From positions 4,267 to 19,490 of the forward strand of contig DBVU01000073.1 of NCBI GenBank assembly GCA_002308195.1: a stretch of DNA of 15,224 nt, in the 5' to 3' direction. Numbering within the stretch: position 1 is the first letter of the stretch; every line of letters begins with the position of its first letter. Source of the stretch: Bacteroidales bacterium UBA1256 (GTDB taxonomy: Bacteria > Bacteroidota > Bacteroidia > Bacteroidales > Paludibacteraceae). The notes under the pieces are model-generated. The model ran no database searches. It saw only the letters and a list, made by a program, of their open reading frames with translations, and had not been told where the DNA came from. The position numbers and the translations under genes are program-made. Shown in pieces: positions 1-7,322 of this stretch.

Positions 1-213
<213 letters not shown>

Positions 214-234
214 TCGTCTAGTAAATAGAAACAG

Positions 235-264
235 AAATCCCGGCCAAAGCGGTCGGGATTTTTG
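235..264 (+). terminator. Rho-independent terminator of rpoC, probably bidirectional
   Basis: AATCCCGGCC at 236-245, loop AAAGC, and GGTCGGGATT at 251-260 form a 10-bp stem with one G-T pair, followed by a T run at 261-264. It lies 22 bases after the rpoC stop codon. Read on the minus strand the same stem is followed by a T-rich stretch, so it may also stop transcripts arriving from convergent secG. Confidence 0.88.
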
Positions 265-313
265 TTGTGGGTTAGCAGCTTAGGTCTAACCTCTCAGATT
301 GTTGGCGGGCTGA

Positions 314-637
314 TTATTCAGCGGGCTCAGCAGGCAGCTCAGCGGCAGGTTGCTCCTGAACAGGAGCGGCTGTCTCTTCTACCTGGATAGCAGATTGCTG
401 CTCGTTGCCGTGGTGTGCTTTGCCGAAACCAACAGCAGCGATGCTGAAGGCAACAATCAGAGCAATCAGCGTCCACGTGGTTTTCTCAAGGAAATCGGTA
501 GTGCGGGGAGCACCCATCACTTGGTTACCGCTCGAGAAACCGGAGGCGAGACCTCCTCCCTTGCTGTTCTGAACCAGAACCAACAGGGTCAGCAGAATAG
601 CTGCAATGACGATAAGAATAGTAATAAATACGTACAT
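314..637 (-). CDS. secG: SecG, preprotein translocase subunit
   Basis: SecG is the small non-essential subunit of the SecYEG channel in the inner membrane and aids SecA-driven export. The 107-residue product has two membrane segments (about residues 2-22 and 54-72). Between them is the loop QNSKGGGLASGFSSGNQVMG with the conserved pattern QxxKGGGL(A)xxFG/SxG, followed by TDFLEKTTW, which matches the family signature. The Ala/Pro/Glu-rich tail after residue 80 is typical of Bacteroidota SecG. The start is ATG 637-635. A matching promoter lies 42 bases upstream, so the gene can be transcribed independently of lptE. It ends facing rpoC, with the shared hairpin between them. Confidence 0.95.
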   Translation of the reverse strand: MYVFITILIVIAAILLTLLVLVQNSKGGGLASGFSSGNQVMGAPRTTDFLEKTTWTLIALIVAFSIAAVGFGKAHHGNEQQSAIQVEETAAPVQEQPAAELPAEPAE

Positions 638-678
638 TGTTATTGATGTTTTAGTTTTGTTTATTCAAAAATCGGCTG

Positions 679-710
679 CAAAGGTACTATAAATTTTGCA
701 TATATGCAAA
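679..710 (-). promoter_or_regulatory. Bacteroidota-type promoter of secG
   Basis: On the minus strand the -33 element TTTG (710-707) is followed by a 20-base spacer and the -7 element TACCTTTG (686-679), a full match to TTTG-N~20-TAnnTTTG. The -33 box is part of a perfect 16-bp palindrome, TTTGCATATATGCAAA, at 695-710. Transcription would start near 672, giving a leader of about 35 bases before secG. Confidence 0.82.
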
Positions 711-724
711 TATTTAGCAAAAAA

Positions 725-1234
725 TTACCACTTTGCCACTGTATCGTTGTATATATTCTCTGCAATTTCGGTAATCATAGTGGCGCAGAGTTCGTCCTGA
801 ACATCGTTCAACAACTTGCTTGCATCGAAGGTCTGATAGGCCGAATAGGTCTTTTCGAAGGACTCTTCGGGATGGACATTGTTGGTGAAACGAACGGTTA
901 CGCGGATAGTCAGTTTGCTCTCTGAAGCGTAGCTATCGGTAGAGATAGCGCCTTGGGAGAGTTCGTATCCGACAATCTCGCCTTCGAGTTCGAGGTCACC
1001 TCCACGACGCAGAATCTCGAGTCGTGTTTGACGCTGATAGAGGTCGCGTATTCCTTCGCTGAGGTTGTTACTAAGCGTAGGGTTGACCATTGGCGCATTG
1101 TTGGGGAAATCGGCTATCGAGATAGAGTGGGTGGTCTGGTAGTCAATATTGGCCCCATTCATCTTGAAACTAATGCTACAAGATGTGGCGCAAAGCGCGA
1201 TGCACAGGAGTAATATGTAGTGCTTAAAGGTCAT
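725..1234 (-). CDS. lptE: LptE-like LPS-assembly lipoprotein
   Basis: The product is probably the outer-membrane lipoprotein partner of LptD in the final step of lipopolysaccharide delivery to the cell surface. The 169-residue protein has an N-terminal signal sequence ending ALCATSC, with Cys19 as the likely lipidated residue. The mature part is the Bacteroidota LptE type: a short beta strand (SISFKMNGANI), then SISIADFPNNAPMVNPTLSN, SEGIRDLYQRQTRLEIL, GDLELEGEIVGYE and a long C-terminal helix. The size fits the family. Its ATG lies inside the last codons of the upstream AAA+ regulator gene (11-base overlap), so translation is likely coupled. Bacteroidales genomes, as I recall, often show the order sigma-54 regulator, lptE, secG, which supports the call. 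Confidence 0.85.
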   Translation of the reverse strand: MTFKHYILLLCIALCATSCSISFKMNGANIDYQTTHSISIADFPNNAPMVNPTLSNNLSEGIRDLYQRQTRLEILRRGGDLELEGEIVGYELSQGAISTDSYASESKLTIRVTVRFTNNVHPEESFEKTYSAYQTFDASKLLNDVQDELCATMITEIAENIYNDTVAKW

Positions 1235-2387
1235 ATTCCTTAATCTTACGATAGAGTGTTCTCTCGCTTATGCCAAGTCGCTCAGCGGCCATTTTCCTAT
1301 TGCCTTCGCACTGCTCAAGAGCGATACGTATCAGTTCTTTGTTGGCATCCTCGATGCGCCTGCTGCCTATCACTTCGGCCTCCGCGTCAATGACTTCATT
1401 CTGCGTATTCTGTGGTGTCACGACGTGTTCTGTGGCCAGTCGCGGCTGAGTGGCAGTCTCGCCCATCTTGGCACGCAATTCGCGCAACTCTTGTTGGGTC
1501 TTGACGAGCATGTTGTAGAGAATGCTGATTTCCTGTGAGTAGTCTTTCCCGTTGATTTGCTCCGACGGATTACGCAGAACGATGCTCTGCTGATTTTCTT
1601 CTTTAGGAAGGTATTTGCGTAGTGTCTCGGCATTGATCTGGTGGTCCATCTCAATGACAGCAATCTGCTCGGCCAGATTTTTGAGTTGACGAATATTTCC
1701 GCGCCAGTAGGCGGCTTGCAACAGTTGCGTGGCTTCTTCGTTGAGCGAGAGCGGCGGCATCTGGTAGCGATTGCAGAAATCTACAGCAAACTTACGGAAG
1801 AGCAATGGTATATCTTCCTTGCGTTCACGTAGGGCGGGAACCCTGATTTCTACGGTGTTGAGACGATAGTAGAGGTCTTCGCGGAAACGTCCATCGTCAA
1901 TGGCTTGACGCATGTTCAGATTGGTTGCGGCAACGACGCGCACGTTGGTCTTGCGGACTTGCGCCGAACCCATACGCATATATTCGCCGGTCTCGAGGAC
2001 ACGCAGCAGTCGCACCTGTGTTTGTAGCGGCAATTCGCCCACTTCGTCGAGGAAAAGCGTACCTCCGTCTGCTATCTCGAAATAACCCTTATGTTCGTTC
2101 TTTGCATCGGTGAAAGCACCTTTCTCGTGTCCGAAAAGTTCGCTATCGATCGTTCCCTCAGGAATAGCCCCACAGTTGACAGCGAAATATGGCCCATGTT
2201 TGCGGGCAGAGTAGGCGTGGATGATCTTCGGAAAATGCTCTTTGCCGACACCCGACTCACCGGTAATCAGCACGCTCAGGTCCGTCCGTGCAACCTGCAC
2301 AGCTATCTCTATCCCTCGGTTGAGCAAGGCATTCTGGCCGATGATGCCGAAGCGCAATTTAATGGCTTGTAACTCTTGTTGTGTCAT
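1224..2387 (-). CDS. Sigma-54-type AAA+ transcriptional activator, no sensor domain
   Basis: This is an ATPase of the bacterial enhancer-binding class, which remodels sigma-54 RNA polymerase at promoters. The 387-residue protein starts almost directly with the AAA+ domain (about 12-240). Walker A is GESGVGKE (43-50), the loop motif is GAFTDA (90-95) where GAFTGA is usual, and Walker B is GGTLFLDE (108-115). The arginine-finger region is FREDLYYRL (168-176), and sensor II is WRGNIRQLKN (228-237). A linker of about 80 residues leads to a Fis-type helix-turn-helix (350-387, GNRKMAAERLGISERTLYRK). There is no receiver or PAS domain, so its input is unknown. The start is ATG 2387. A TTG codon 21 bases upstream lies in the promoter -7 box and was not used. 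The gene overlaps lptE. Confidence 0.9.
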   Translation of the reverse strand: MTQQELQAIKLRFGIIGQNALLNRGIEIAVQVARTDLSVLITGESGVGKEHFPKIIHAYSARKHGPYFAVNCGAIPEGTIDSELFGHEKGAFTDAKNEHKGYFEIADGGTLFLDEVGELPLQTQVRLLRVLETGEYMRMGSAQVRKTNVRVVAATNLNMRQAIDDGRFREDLYYRLNTVEIRVPALRERKEDIPLLFRKFAVDFCNRYQMPPLSLNEEATQLLQAAYWRGNIRQLKNLAEQIAVIEMDHQINAETLRKYLPKEENQQSIVLRNPSEQINGKDYSQEISILYNMLVKTQQELRELRAKMGETATQPRLATEHVVTPQNTQNEVIDAEAEVIGSRRIEDANKELIRIALEQCEGNRKMAAERLGISERTLYRKIKEYDL

Positions 2388-2388
2388 A

Positions 2389-2439
2389 ACTAACTTTTGC
2401 GACTGCAAAAGTACAACTTTTTTTTCAAATAAACAAATT
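2389..2439. repeat. Duplicated 51-bp promoter cassette, copy A
   Basis: Bases 2389-2439 equal 7371-7421 at 49 of 51 positions, in the same orientation; the differences are at 2392/7374 and 2401/7383. The cassette holds the whole promoter and an inverted repeat, CTTTTGC (2394-2400) and GCAAAAG (2405-2411), overlapping the -7 box. Similarity stops sharply at 2440. Confidence 0.9.
2405..2437 (-). promoter_or_regulatory. Bacteroidota-type promoter of the AAA+ regulator operon
   Basis: The minus strand carries TTTG (2437-2434), a 20-base spacer containing an A8 tract, and TACTTTTG (2413-2406). Transcription would begin near 2399, about 12 bases before the ATG at 2387. It starts 8 bases after the stop of the upstream Omp28-like gene, and no hairpin separates them, so read-through is possible. 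The element is part of a 51-bp cassette that recurs at 7371-7421. Confidence 0.82.
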
Positions 2440-2444
2440 ATTTT

Positions 2445-3854
2445 TTAATCTTCGAGAATTTTTGCGACTGTATTCGGTTGTTGCCCCTTCTTTGGGAGAG
2501 CTGAACGAATTCCTTTTTTGATAGGAGTACTACCGACCAATCGTATCTCAGAACCATTACGCGCATGCCCTGTTAAAACCCATCCTGAAGCAGTAATCTC
2601 TATAGCGCCGTCCGCAATCAGCCACTGGGCTTCTGGCACCAGATAACCTTGTTGCAGATAACTCTTTGAGACATAATAGAACATAGAACCGTCAATTTCC
2701 ATATGTTCGTCATCACGGTAGCCTGCATAGGCTTTGCCAGGCTCTGGAGTACTTCCAAATTCGTATGTGCCGACGGGGATATTTGAGTCACTGAGACTTG
2801 TAAACAAGTATAGATTGGCGAAGGGTACGCATGTTGTCTTGTTTACGGTCACAGCATTGTTACGGTCGTATGCTTGTATCTGCCACAATCTAAAACCTTC
2901 GTAGTCAGCGTAATAGGCACTGGCGATACTCACTGTGTCAGCATCTGCACCTGAGTATGTTTTAGGCGACACGTCTGCTCCCGGCTCCGGGTAATAATCG
3001 GGAACAGGCACAGGAGTTATACCTCCGTGCAGGATATCCGAACCGCCTTTGCTGCCGGCAACCACCGGAGCCCATTCGGCTTGTACAACAGGCTTGAAAT
3101 CTTCGCTCAAGAAAGCCACCACAGCACAATTCTCAGGAACCCATTTGTCATCCAGATAGACGTTGTAGTAAACGGAATAGCGTCTGTTCTCATCAATCGT
3201 CAATTCATCTCCCATTGGCTCGGTAACGAATTCGCGTACTGCGTTGGCATGACGGAACTCTTTCCAGCCCTCATACGATCCAAGATAGTCTTGCTGGGTA
3301 TCAATCATGCCTGATTCTTTTATGAGAACAGTCAGTTTTAGCGCAGGATAATCTGTTTTGCAAATAGCGCCGCTCACGTGTATCTGCACCATACCCATAT
3401 CGGCGTCATATTTGTTTTCTATGACCACAGAGGCATAGGTGTTCTTTTCGAACTGCGATTTGTCTGTTGTTTCAAGATAGGCAGGGTGGAAAACAACATC
3501 ATTTTGTTTCTTGTTGTTGTCATTAATATAACTAGTCTCGCCACGATTAACAGTGATAGAAGGAGCGCCATCCACACGTAACTTATTGGTGATTTTTTTA
3601 CTGCCGGCAACGGAAAAATGGTCGGCCTGATAGCCGTAGTGATGCAACACGACAATCCAGTTGGGGTCATTCTTGATGAAATCATGTACACAGTCCATTC
3701 CGTAGGGACAATAACCGCAACCCTGACCGGTGAACTCTTCAATCAGGTTTTTCTTCGGGAATGAATCAGGAATTGGCTCTTCTTTCGGCTCGCAAGCCGT
3801 CATGACCCATGTTAACAAACCGCAAGCGGCTAAAAATAAAACAGACTTTTTCAT
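2445..3854 (-). CDS. Omp28-like thioredoxin-fold lipoprotein with extra C-terminal domain
   Basis: The 469-residue product is a predicted lipoprotein with a signal sequence ending VMTAC (lipidated Cys21). Residues 35-60 (NLIEEFTGQGCGYCPYG) carry the CxxC motif Cys46-Gly-Tyr-Cys49 in the style of Porphyromonas Omp28. Residues 140-265 form a beta-rich domain also seen in that family. After a Pro-rich linker (280-297), residues 300-445 form a second beta domain. It contains GTYEFGSTPEPGKAYAGY and IADGAIEITASGWVLTG, and it resembles domains at the ends of many Bacteroidales lipoproteins. The protein is about twice the length of Omp28 itself. It probably sits in the outer membrane or on the surface. 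It is the last of five genes, 21 bases after the small secreted protein gene. Its redox role is inferred from the CxxC and the neighbours. Confidence 0.83.
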   Translation of the reverse strand: MKKSVLFLAACGLLTWVMTACEPKEEPIPDSFPKKNLIEEFTGQGCGYCPYGMDCVHDFIKNDPNWIVVLHHYGYQADHFSVAGSKKITNKLRVDGAPSITVNRGETSYINDNNKKQNDVVFHPAYLETTDKSQFEKNTYASVVIENKYDADMGMVQIHVSGAICKTDYPALKLTVLIKESGMIDTQQDYLGSYEGWKEFRHANAVREFVTEPMGDELTIDENRRYSVYYNVYLDDKWVPENCAVVAFLSEDFKPVVQAEWAPVVAGSKGGSDILHGGITPVPVPDYYPEPGADVSPKTYSGADADTVSIASAYYADYEGFRLWQIQAYDRNNAVTVNKTTCVPFANLYLFTSLSDSNIPVGTYEFGSTPEPGKAYAGYRDDEHMEIDGSMFYYVSKSYLQQGYLVPEAQWLIADGAIEITASGWVLTGHARNGSEIRLVGSTPIKKGIRSALPKKGQQPNTVAKILED

Positions 3855-3875
3855 ACGAATATTGTTTTTGATTAA

Positions 3876-4424
3876 TTATAATTGCTTTCCGTCAATGGAA
3901 TATTCACTATTGTTGCAACGGATAACCAGTTGTCCGTCACGCAGTACTTTGGTATTTTGTTCCTTCTCGCTTTGTACCGGCTCTATTCCTTCTGCGAGAT
4001 TGTTAAAGACCACTCTCACTTCGCGTTGTTCTTCTCCATCGTCAAAAGCGAACCGGATAACGGCATACGAATTCGGTTGAGGAGTGTAATGTGCGTACCA
4101 GTTAGTAGGTCCGTTCATGTTGAAGGTCTTTTCTTCATTTTGCGTTCCATCGCCTGCCGTGCAATTGCTACCACAGCAGAACTCATCAGAAAGGCCATTA
4201 TCCGAGCGAACAATCAAGACTTTAATCTGCGCAGCAGAAGTTAACAAGGTTCCTTGTACTTCCATAGTGTAATCGCCTGTCAACTCGTCCTCCTCACCTT
4301 CTGTAATCTCTATGTCCATACCTTCGGTCGGCACTTCGCCGTACCCTTGGACACTCACAATCAGTGCATTGGCATTGATACAAACAGCCAGCGTGGCTGC
4401 CAATAGGATAAATATCTTTTTCAT
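3876..4424 (-). CDS. Small secreted protein with C-terminal tail of the sorting-signal type
   Basis: The 182-residue product has a clear signal peptide (MKKIFILLAATLAVCINANA). The mature part looks like one beta-sandwich domain of about 120 residues, with a Cys cluster FCCGSNC (about 104-110) and a later AHYTPQ...AVIRFAFDDGEE stretch. I recall similar domains in Bacteroidales exported proteins that sit beside Omp28-like proteins. The last 25 residues (TKVLRDGQLVIRCNNSEYS, then IDGKQL) resemble the tail of the large LRR protein in this window (finding below). The ATG overlaps the stop of the upstream lipoprotein gene as ATGA, so translation is probably coupled. The function is not recognised; an accessory role in the redox operon is inferred from position only. 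Confidence 0.75.
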   Translation of the reverse strand: MKKIFILLAATLAVCINANALIVSVQGYGEVPTEGMDIEITEGEEDELTGDYTMEVQGTLLTSAAQIKVLIVRSDNGLSDEFCCGSNCTAGDGTQNEEKTFNMNGPTNWYAHYTPQPNSYAVIRFAFDDGEEQREVRVVFNNLAEGIEPVQSEKEQNTKVLRDGQLVIRCNNSEYSIDGKQL

Positions 4425-5137
4425 AGTTTCACTTCTTTTGCATTTACAATAATGTTATTTTCGTCCATCAAGACATAGACTATTGCGCAATGTTCCGGAT
4501 TGCAGTTTTCTGGTAGTGTGAGGGGCTGCGGCAATGTATCAGGCAGCGTATAATCGCTTGTCTCTTCGCCCCATGGCTCCCCTATAGCACCACGCAACAT
4601 ATGGCGGTGATAGTATTGTGTATTCACGCTTCCGTCCGGCATGGCCTGTACTCCCGGTACGCTGTCTTCTACCAGCCATGTTAGGCGCCGTATGATTTTG
4701 TCTTGTGCCGGCAGAACCATCTGCTGTGCTACCAGCGTAGGCCATTCGCTGAAGTCGTGCAAGAACCCTTTTTCACTTGGTTCGAAATCTACATTGCCTG
4801 TCGGGAACGGCGTGGTAGCCGTACCGCCCATATACTGGTAATACACATCCGCTGCATTGCAGGTATAGTCGTATTTGCCCTGTGTGAATGGATTACTAGC
4901 CGGATGCATGCTAACGACAATCAGCCGCTCTCCGTAGGTCTCTTTTAGTACCTCTGCCGCCTCTGCCGCTTTGGGACAATTGACGCAACGGAACCCCGTG
5001 TATTCAATCAACACATGCTTACGCCCCGTAGTGTCCTCCGGCAGTGGCAGTGCTATCAGGCGTTCGTTCTCGCCGATAACTTCACAGCTCGCCAGTAGCA
5101 GCGCCAGAAATCCTATAACCCATAACTTATAATCCAT
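4421..5137 (-). CDS. Omp28-like thioredoxin-fold lipoprotein
   Basis: This is a predicted lipoprotein of 238 residues with the signal sequence MDYKLWVIGFLALLLASC (lipidated Cys18). The motif HVLIEYTGFRCVNCPKAAE holds Cys51-Val-Asn-Cys54, the usual thioredoxin-fold CxxC of Omp28-related proteins, preceded by the ExTG signature. A likely cis-Pro region is TTPFPTGNVDF. The rest is a beta-rich C-terminal part. I prefer ATG 5137. It gives a signal peptide aligned with those of the two upstream genes (x-[HY]-[RK]-L-x-V-I), and it lies in a heptad repeat as theirs do. The alternative in-frame ATG at 5152 adds five residues and overlaps the end of the DUF6029 gene by seven bases. It is coupled to the following gene by an ATGA overlap. 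Confidence 0.82.
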   Translation of the reverse strand: MDYKLWVIGFLALLLASCEVIGENERLIALPLPEDTTGRKHVLIEYTGFRCVNCPKAAEAAEVLKETYGERLIVVSMHPASNPFTQGKYDYTCNAADVYYQYMGGTATTPFPTGNVDFEPSEKGFLHDFSEWPTLVAQQMVLPAQDKIIRRLTWLVEDSVPGVQAMPDGSVNTQYYHRHMLRGAIGEPWGEETSDYTLPDTLPQPLTLPENCNPEHCAIVYVLMDENNIIVNAKEVKL

Positions 5138-5140
5138 AGC
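5113..5140 (-). repeat. Degenerate heptad repeat across start of Omp28-like gene
   Basis: Read on the minus strand, four consecutive 7-base units occur: GCTATGG, ATTATAA, GTTATGG, GTTATAG. The preferred ATG start (5137-5135) is inside the first unit and the remaining units encode the signal peptide. The pattern matches units at the starts of the two upstream genes. Confidence 0.6.
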
Positions 5141-5145
5141 CCTTA

Positions 5146-6846
5146 TTACCATGTGAATCCATAGCTCATTTTTACCCCTTCCTGCTGCGGTTCATAGCGG
5201 CAAACACCGCCCGAGCAGTTATATCCTCCGCTTGTTTTGCAGTAGCCCATCGACAGCCGATGCGCTCCATGCGTATAAACGGCTTCCGCGGCATAGTAAT
5301 GCTCTTTAGTCTCGTTCACTGCTCCGCCTATGTTGTATTCCCATTGCCCGCTTAGTGTCAAGCAATGCCAGAGGTTTAACTCCAGCAGAGCAAACACCCA
5401 TTGACCGGCATCCTGGCGAGTGTAGAGGTACTGTAGTTCGTTGCGTAGCGCCACCTGATCCGTTATCTGTACTTTATTCTCCCAAATGGCAGCTCCGGAA
5501 TGAACGGTCACACCGTCTCCTTCGATAACTGTCTGGTTATAGCCGATGTAGAGCAGCATGGCGTTGGTGGACCAACGCTTGGTTATCTTTTTCTGCAACT
5601 CCCAATGCACGTCGGTGTAATAGACTCCCGCAGCGCCGGGCTTGACCATCCAACTGCCTTCTCCGGCTAATCCCTGCACGTGTGCCGCACTCAGTTTCAT
5701 CGTGGTGCCGTAGCGTCCGCCCATCTTCGTTCGGCGCGGCCATGTATAACACACCTCCGCCTGAAAGGCCCATTCGCCGCCGATATATTGGGTGGTATAG
5801 GGATATAGGGCAGGCAGGATATACGTGTTCTGCGGAGTAAAGACCGGTAGCAGGTTCAAACGCCCGTTGATTCCTGTCTGCTTGCGGGCAGAACGAAACG
5901 ACATATTCTCCGAACGTTTTACTTGTGCCAGCACCGACAGCCCTTTCTGTGAGTAACTAAGCGATAGCAGCAATGCTTGCCCCGGACGGTAACTGTAGCC
6001 ATTCTCCGTACTCGGGTCGTTGGCTTTGTAGGCATATTCCACCAGTGCATCCCAGCCGTGTCCCTGCACTTCGGCACGCACATCTCCGGCTCCTACCCAC
6101 CGCGGCAGGTTGTACATGTATGTACTGCCGTTCCGGATGGTCAGTATGGTGTCCTTGGCTTCGTATCGGCTCACGTAACTGCCGCCGAATAGGATGTCCA
6201 CACCGCGATCTTGAAGCAAAGGTGCCCATTCGCTCAGGCTAAGTTCGACATCTGCCCCCATCGCCGCGTCACGCGTATAGTTCCAGCCCCATGCTCCGTC
6301 TTCGTAGCAGTTCCAGTAGCGTCTCTGCTTGCCGCCCAGTAACGTCAGATGAATGCCTTTATATGGCGTCACGTCTATCTTGGCTCCGCGGAGCGAATTG
6401 TCTATTCCTAAATCGCGGTTCTCGTATAGGTTCAGTATGATGCCCGAACCGAACTGGCCATAGATGTCACCTACGTTCACTTGGCCCCAAACGAAATCCG
6501 CTGTCAGACTCAGCCGCCCCACACCATGACCCGCAAACTCTGTTTCATAACCCAGCAACGGCCATTGGTTCATCTCCAGTCGTGTATCGGCTTGGAGCCC
6601 ACGAAAGCCTAATTTGTTGCTGTCTGAATGTAGCCAATGAACGGAAAGGTCAAGATAGTTGTTGCTTAGGTGGTCTATTTTTGCCCACTCGGCACGAGGG
6701 GCAACACGTACACCCGACACGTCTACTGTCGGAAACAAACCGTTATGTTGGATGCTCCCGCTCACATATACCGTGTCTTGCGCCCATATGGACGAAAGAG
6801 CAAAGATAACAAAAAGCCCTATTACGTGTAACCTGTAACTTTTCAC
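5146..6846 (-). CDS. DUF6029-family outer-membrane beta-barrel protein
   Basis: This 566-residue exported protein matches what I know of DUF6029, a Bacteroidota family of unknown function. It has a signal peptide (cleavage near SSIWAQD). An early barrel-like stretch is followed by GDIYGQFGSGIILNLYENRD and LGIDNSLRGAKID, then TLLGGKQRRYW, which is the family's most conserved block. The rest consists of amphipathic strands rich in Tyr, Trp and Gly. The chain ends YGFTW; a terminal aromatic residue is typical of outer-membrane barrels. The start is GTG 6846, three bases after the tlpA stop, preceded by AAAG; no other Met occurs early enough to keep the signal peptide. It may be the membrane partner of the surrounding thioredoxin-fold proteins, which is inference. 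Confidence 0.82.
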   Translation of the reverse strand: MKSYRLHVIGLFVIFALSSIWAQDTVYVSGSIQHNGLFPTVDVSGVRVAPRAEWAKIDHLSNNYLDLSVHWLHSDSNKLGFRGLQADTRLEMNQWPLLGYETEFAGHGVGRLSLTADFVWGQVNVGDIYGQFGSGIILNLYENRDLGIDNSLRGAKIDVTPYKGIHLTLLGGKQRRYWNCYEDGAWGWNYTRDAAMGADVELSLSEWAPLLQDRGVDILFGGSYVSRYEAKDTILTIRNGSTYMYNLPRWVGAGDVRAEVQGHGWDALVEYAYKANDPSTENGYSYRPGQALLLSLSYSQKGLSVLAQVKRSENMSFRSARKQTGINGRLNLLPVFTPQNTYILPALYPYTTQYIGGEWAFQAEVCYTWPRRTKMGGRYGTTMKLSAAHVQGLAGEGSWMVKPGAAGVYYTDVHWELQKKITKRWSTNAMLLYIGYNQTVIEGDGVTVHSGAAIWENKVQITDQVALRNELQYLYTRQDAGQWVFALLELNLWHCLTLSGQWEYNIGGAVNETKEHYYAAEAVYTHGAHRLSMGYCKTSGGYNCSGGVCRYEPQQEGVKMSYGFTW

Positions 6847-6853
6847 CTTTAAC
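6819..6853 (-). repeat. Degenerate heptad repeat across start of DUF6029 gene
   Basis: Five 7-base units are read on the minus strand: GTTAAAG, GTGAAAA, GTTACAG, GTTACAC, GTAATAG. The GTG start codon opens the second unit, and the last three encode signal-peptide residues. The tlpA stop codon is in the first unit. Confidence 0.7.
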
Positions 6854-7322
6854 GTAGATATTTCCTCACCTCCGTCTCATCGCCATCGGTGTATCCCATG
6901 TGGTTATATACCGTTTTCCCCTTGCTGTCTATCACGAATATGTGCGGGACGCTTTGCACGTTCATTGCACGTTTGAATGCTCCGTTCGGGTCAAGCAATA
7001 CATGGTATTCCCAACCGAAACCGTCCACCAGAGGCTTCACTTTCTTCGTGTCCTGGCCTTGGTCAATCGAAACGATATACATCTCTACGCCCGTCTCTTC
7101 TTGCCAGTCCGCGTATAGTTCATCTATCGCTTTTAGCTCGCGCATGCACGGCTTACACCACGTCGCGAAGAATGAGATAATCACCGGCTTGCCTGTGCTT
7201 GCCAGCGTCTCCGTCCTCACCGTCTTGCCGTTCACATCTTTCAGTTCAACACTCGGTAGCACCCCATATGCAAACATGGCGCAGCACAATAAACATACTA
7301 TTACTTGTAATCTGTGACTCAT
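6849..7322 (-). CDS. TlpA/ResA-type thiol-disulfide oxidoreductase
   Basis: This is an exported thioredoxin-fold protein of 157 residues. A signal peptide (to about residue 20, AMFAYG) precedes a TlpA-like domain. The active site is FFATWCKPCMREL with Cys56 and Cys59, and the conserved cis-proline region is QSVPHIFVID (Pro126). Such proteins reduce or exchange disulfides in the periplasm. The length is normal for a single-domain member without the N-terminal extension seen in longer Bacteroidetes TlpA proteins. It is the first gene of the five-gene minus-strand operon, with promoter at 7388-7419 and a leader of about 60 bases. Its partner substrates may be the Omp28-like proteins encoded downstream, which is inference. 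Confidence 0.92.
   Translation of the reverse strand: MSHRLQVIVCLLCCAMFAYGVLPSVELKDVNGKTVRTETLASTGKPVIISFFATWCKPCMRELKAIDELYADWQEETGVEMYIVSIDQGQDTKKVKPLVDGFGWEYHVLLDPNGAFKRAMNVQSVPHIFVIDSKGKTVYNHMGYTDGDETEVRKYLR

Noticed and set aside
270..291. GGTTAG/CTAACC inverted repeat between rpoC and secG as a second terminator
   Set aside because: It is only six pairs with a ten-base loop and no T run; the stem at 235-264 explains termination better.
2388..2408. N-terminal extension of the AAA+ regulator from a TTG codon
   Set aside because: The TTG is part of the promoter -7 box, so it would lie upstream of the transcription start. ATG 2387 gives the normal family N-terminus.
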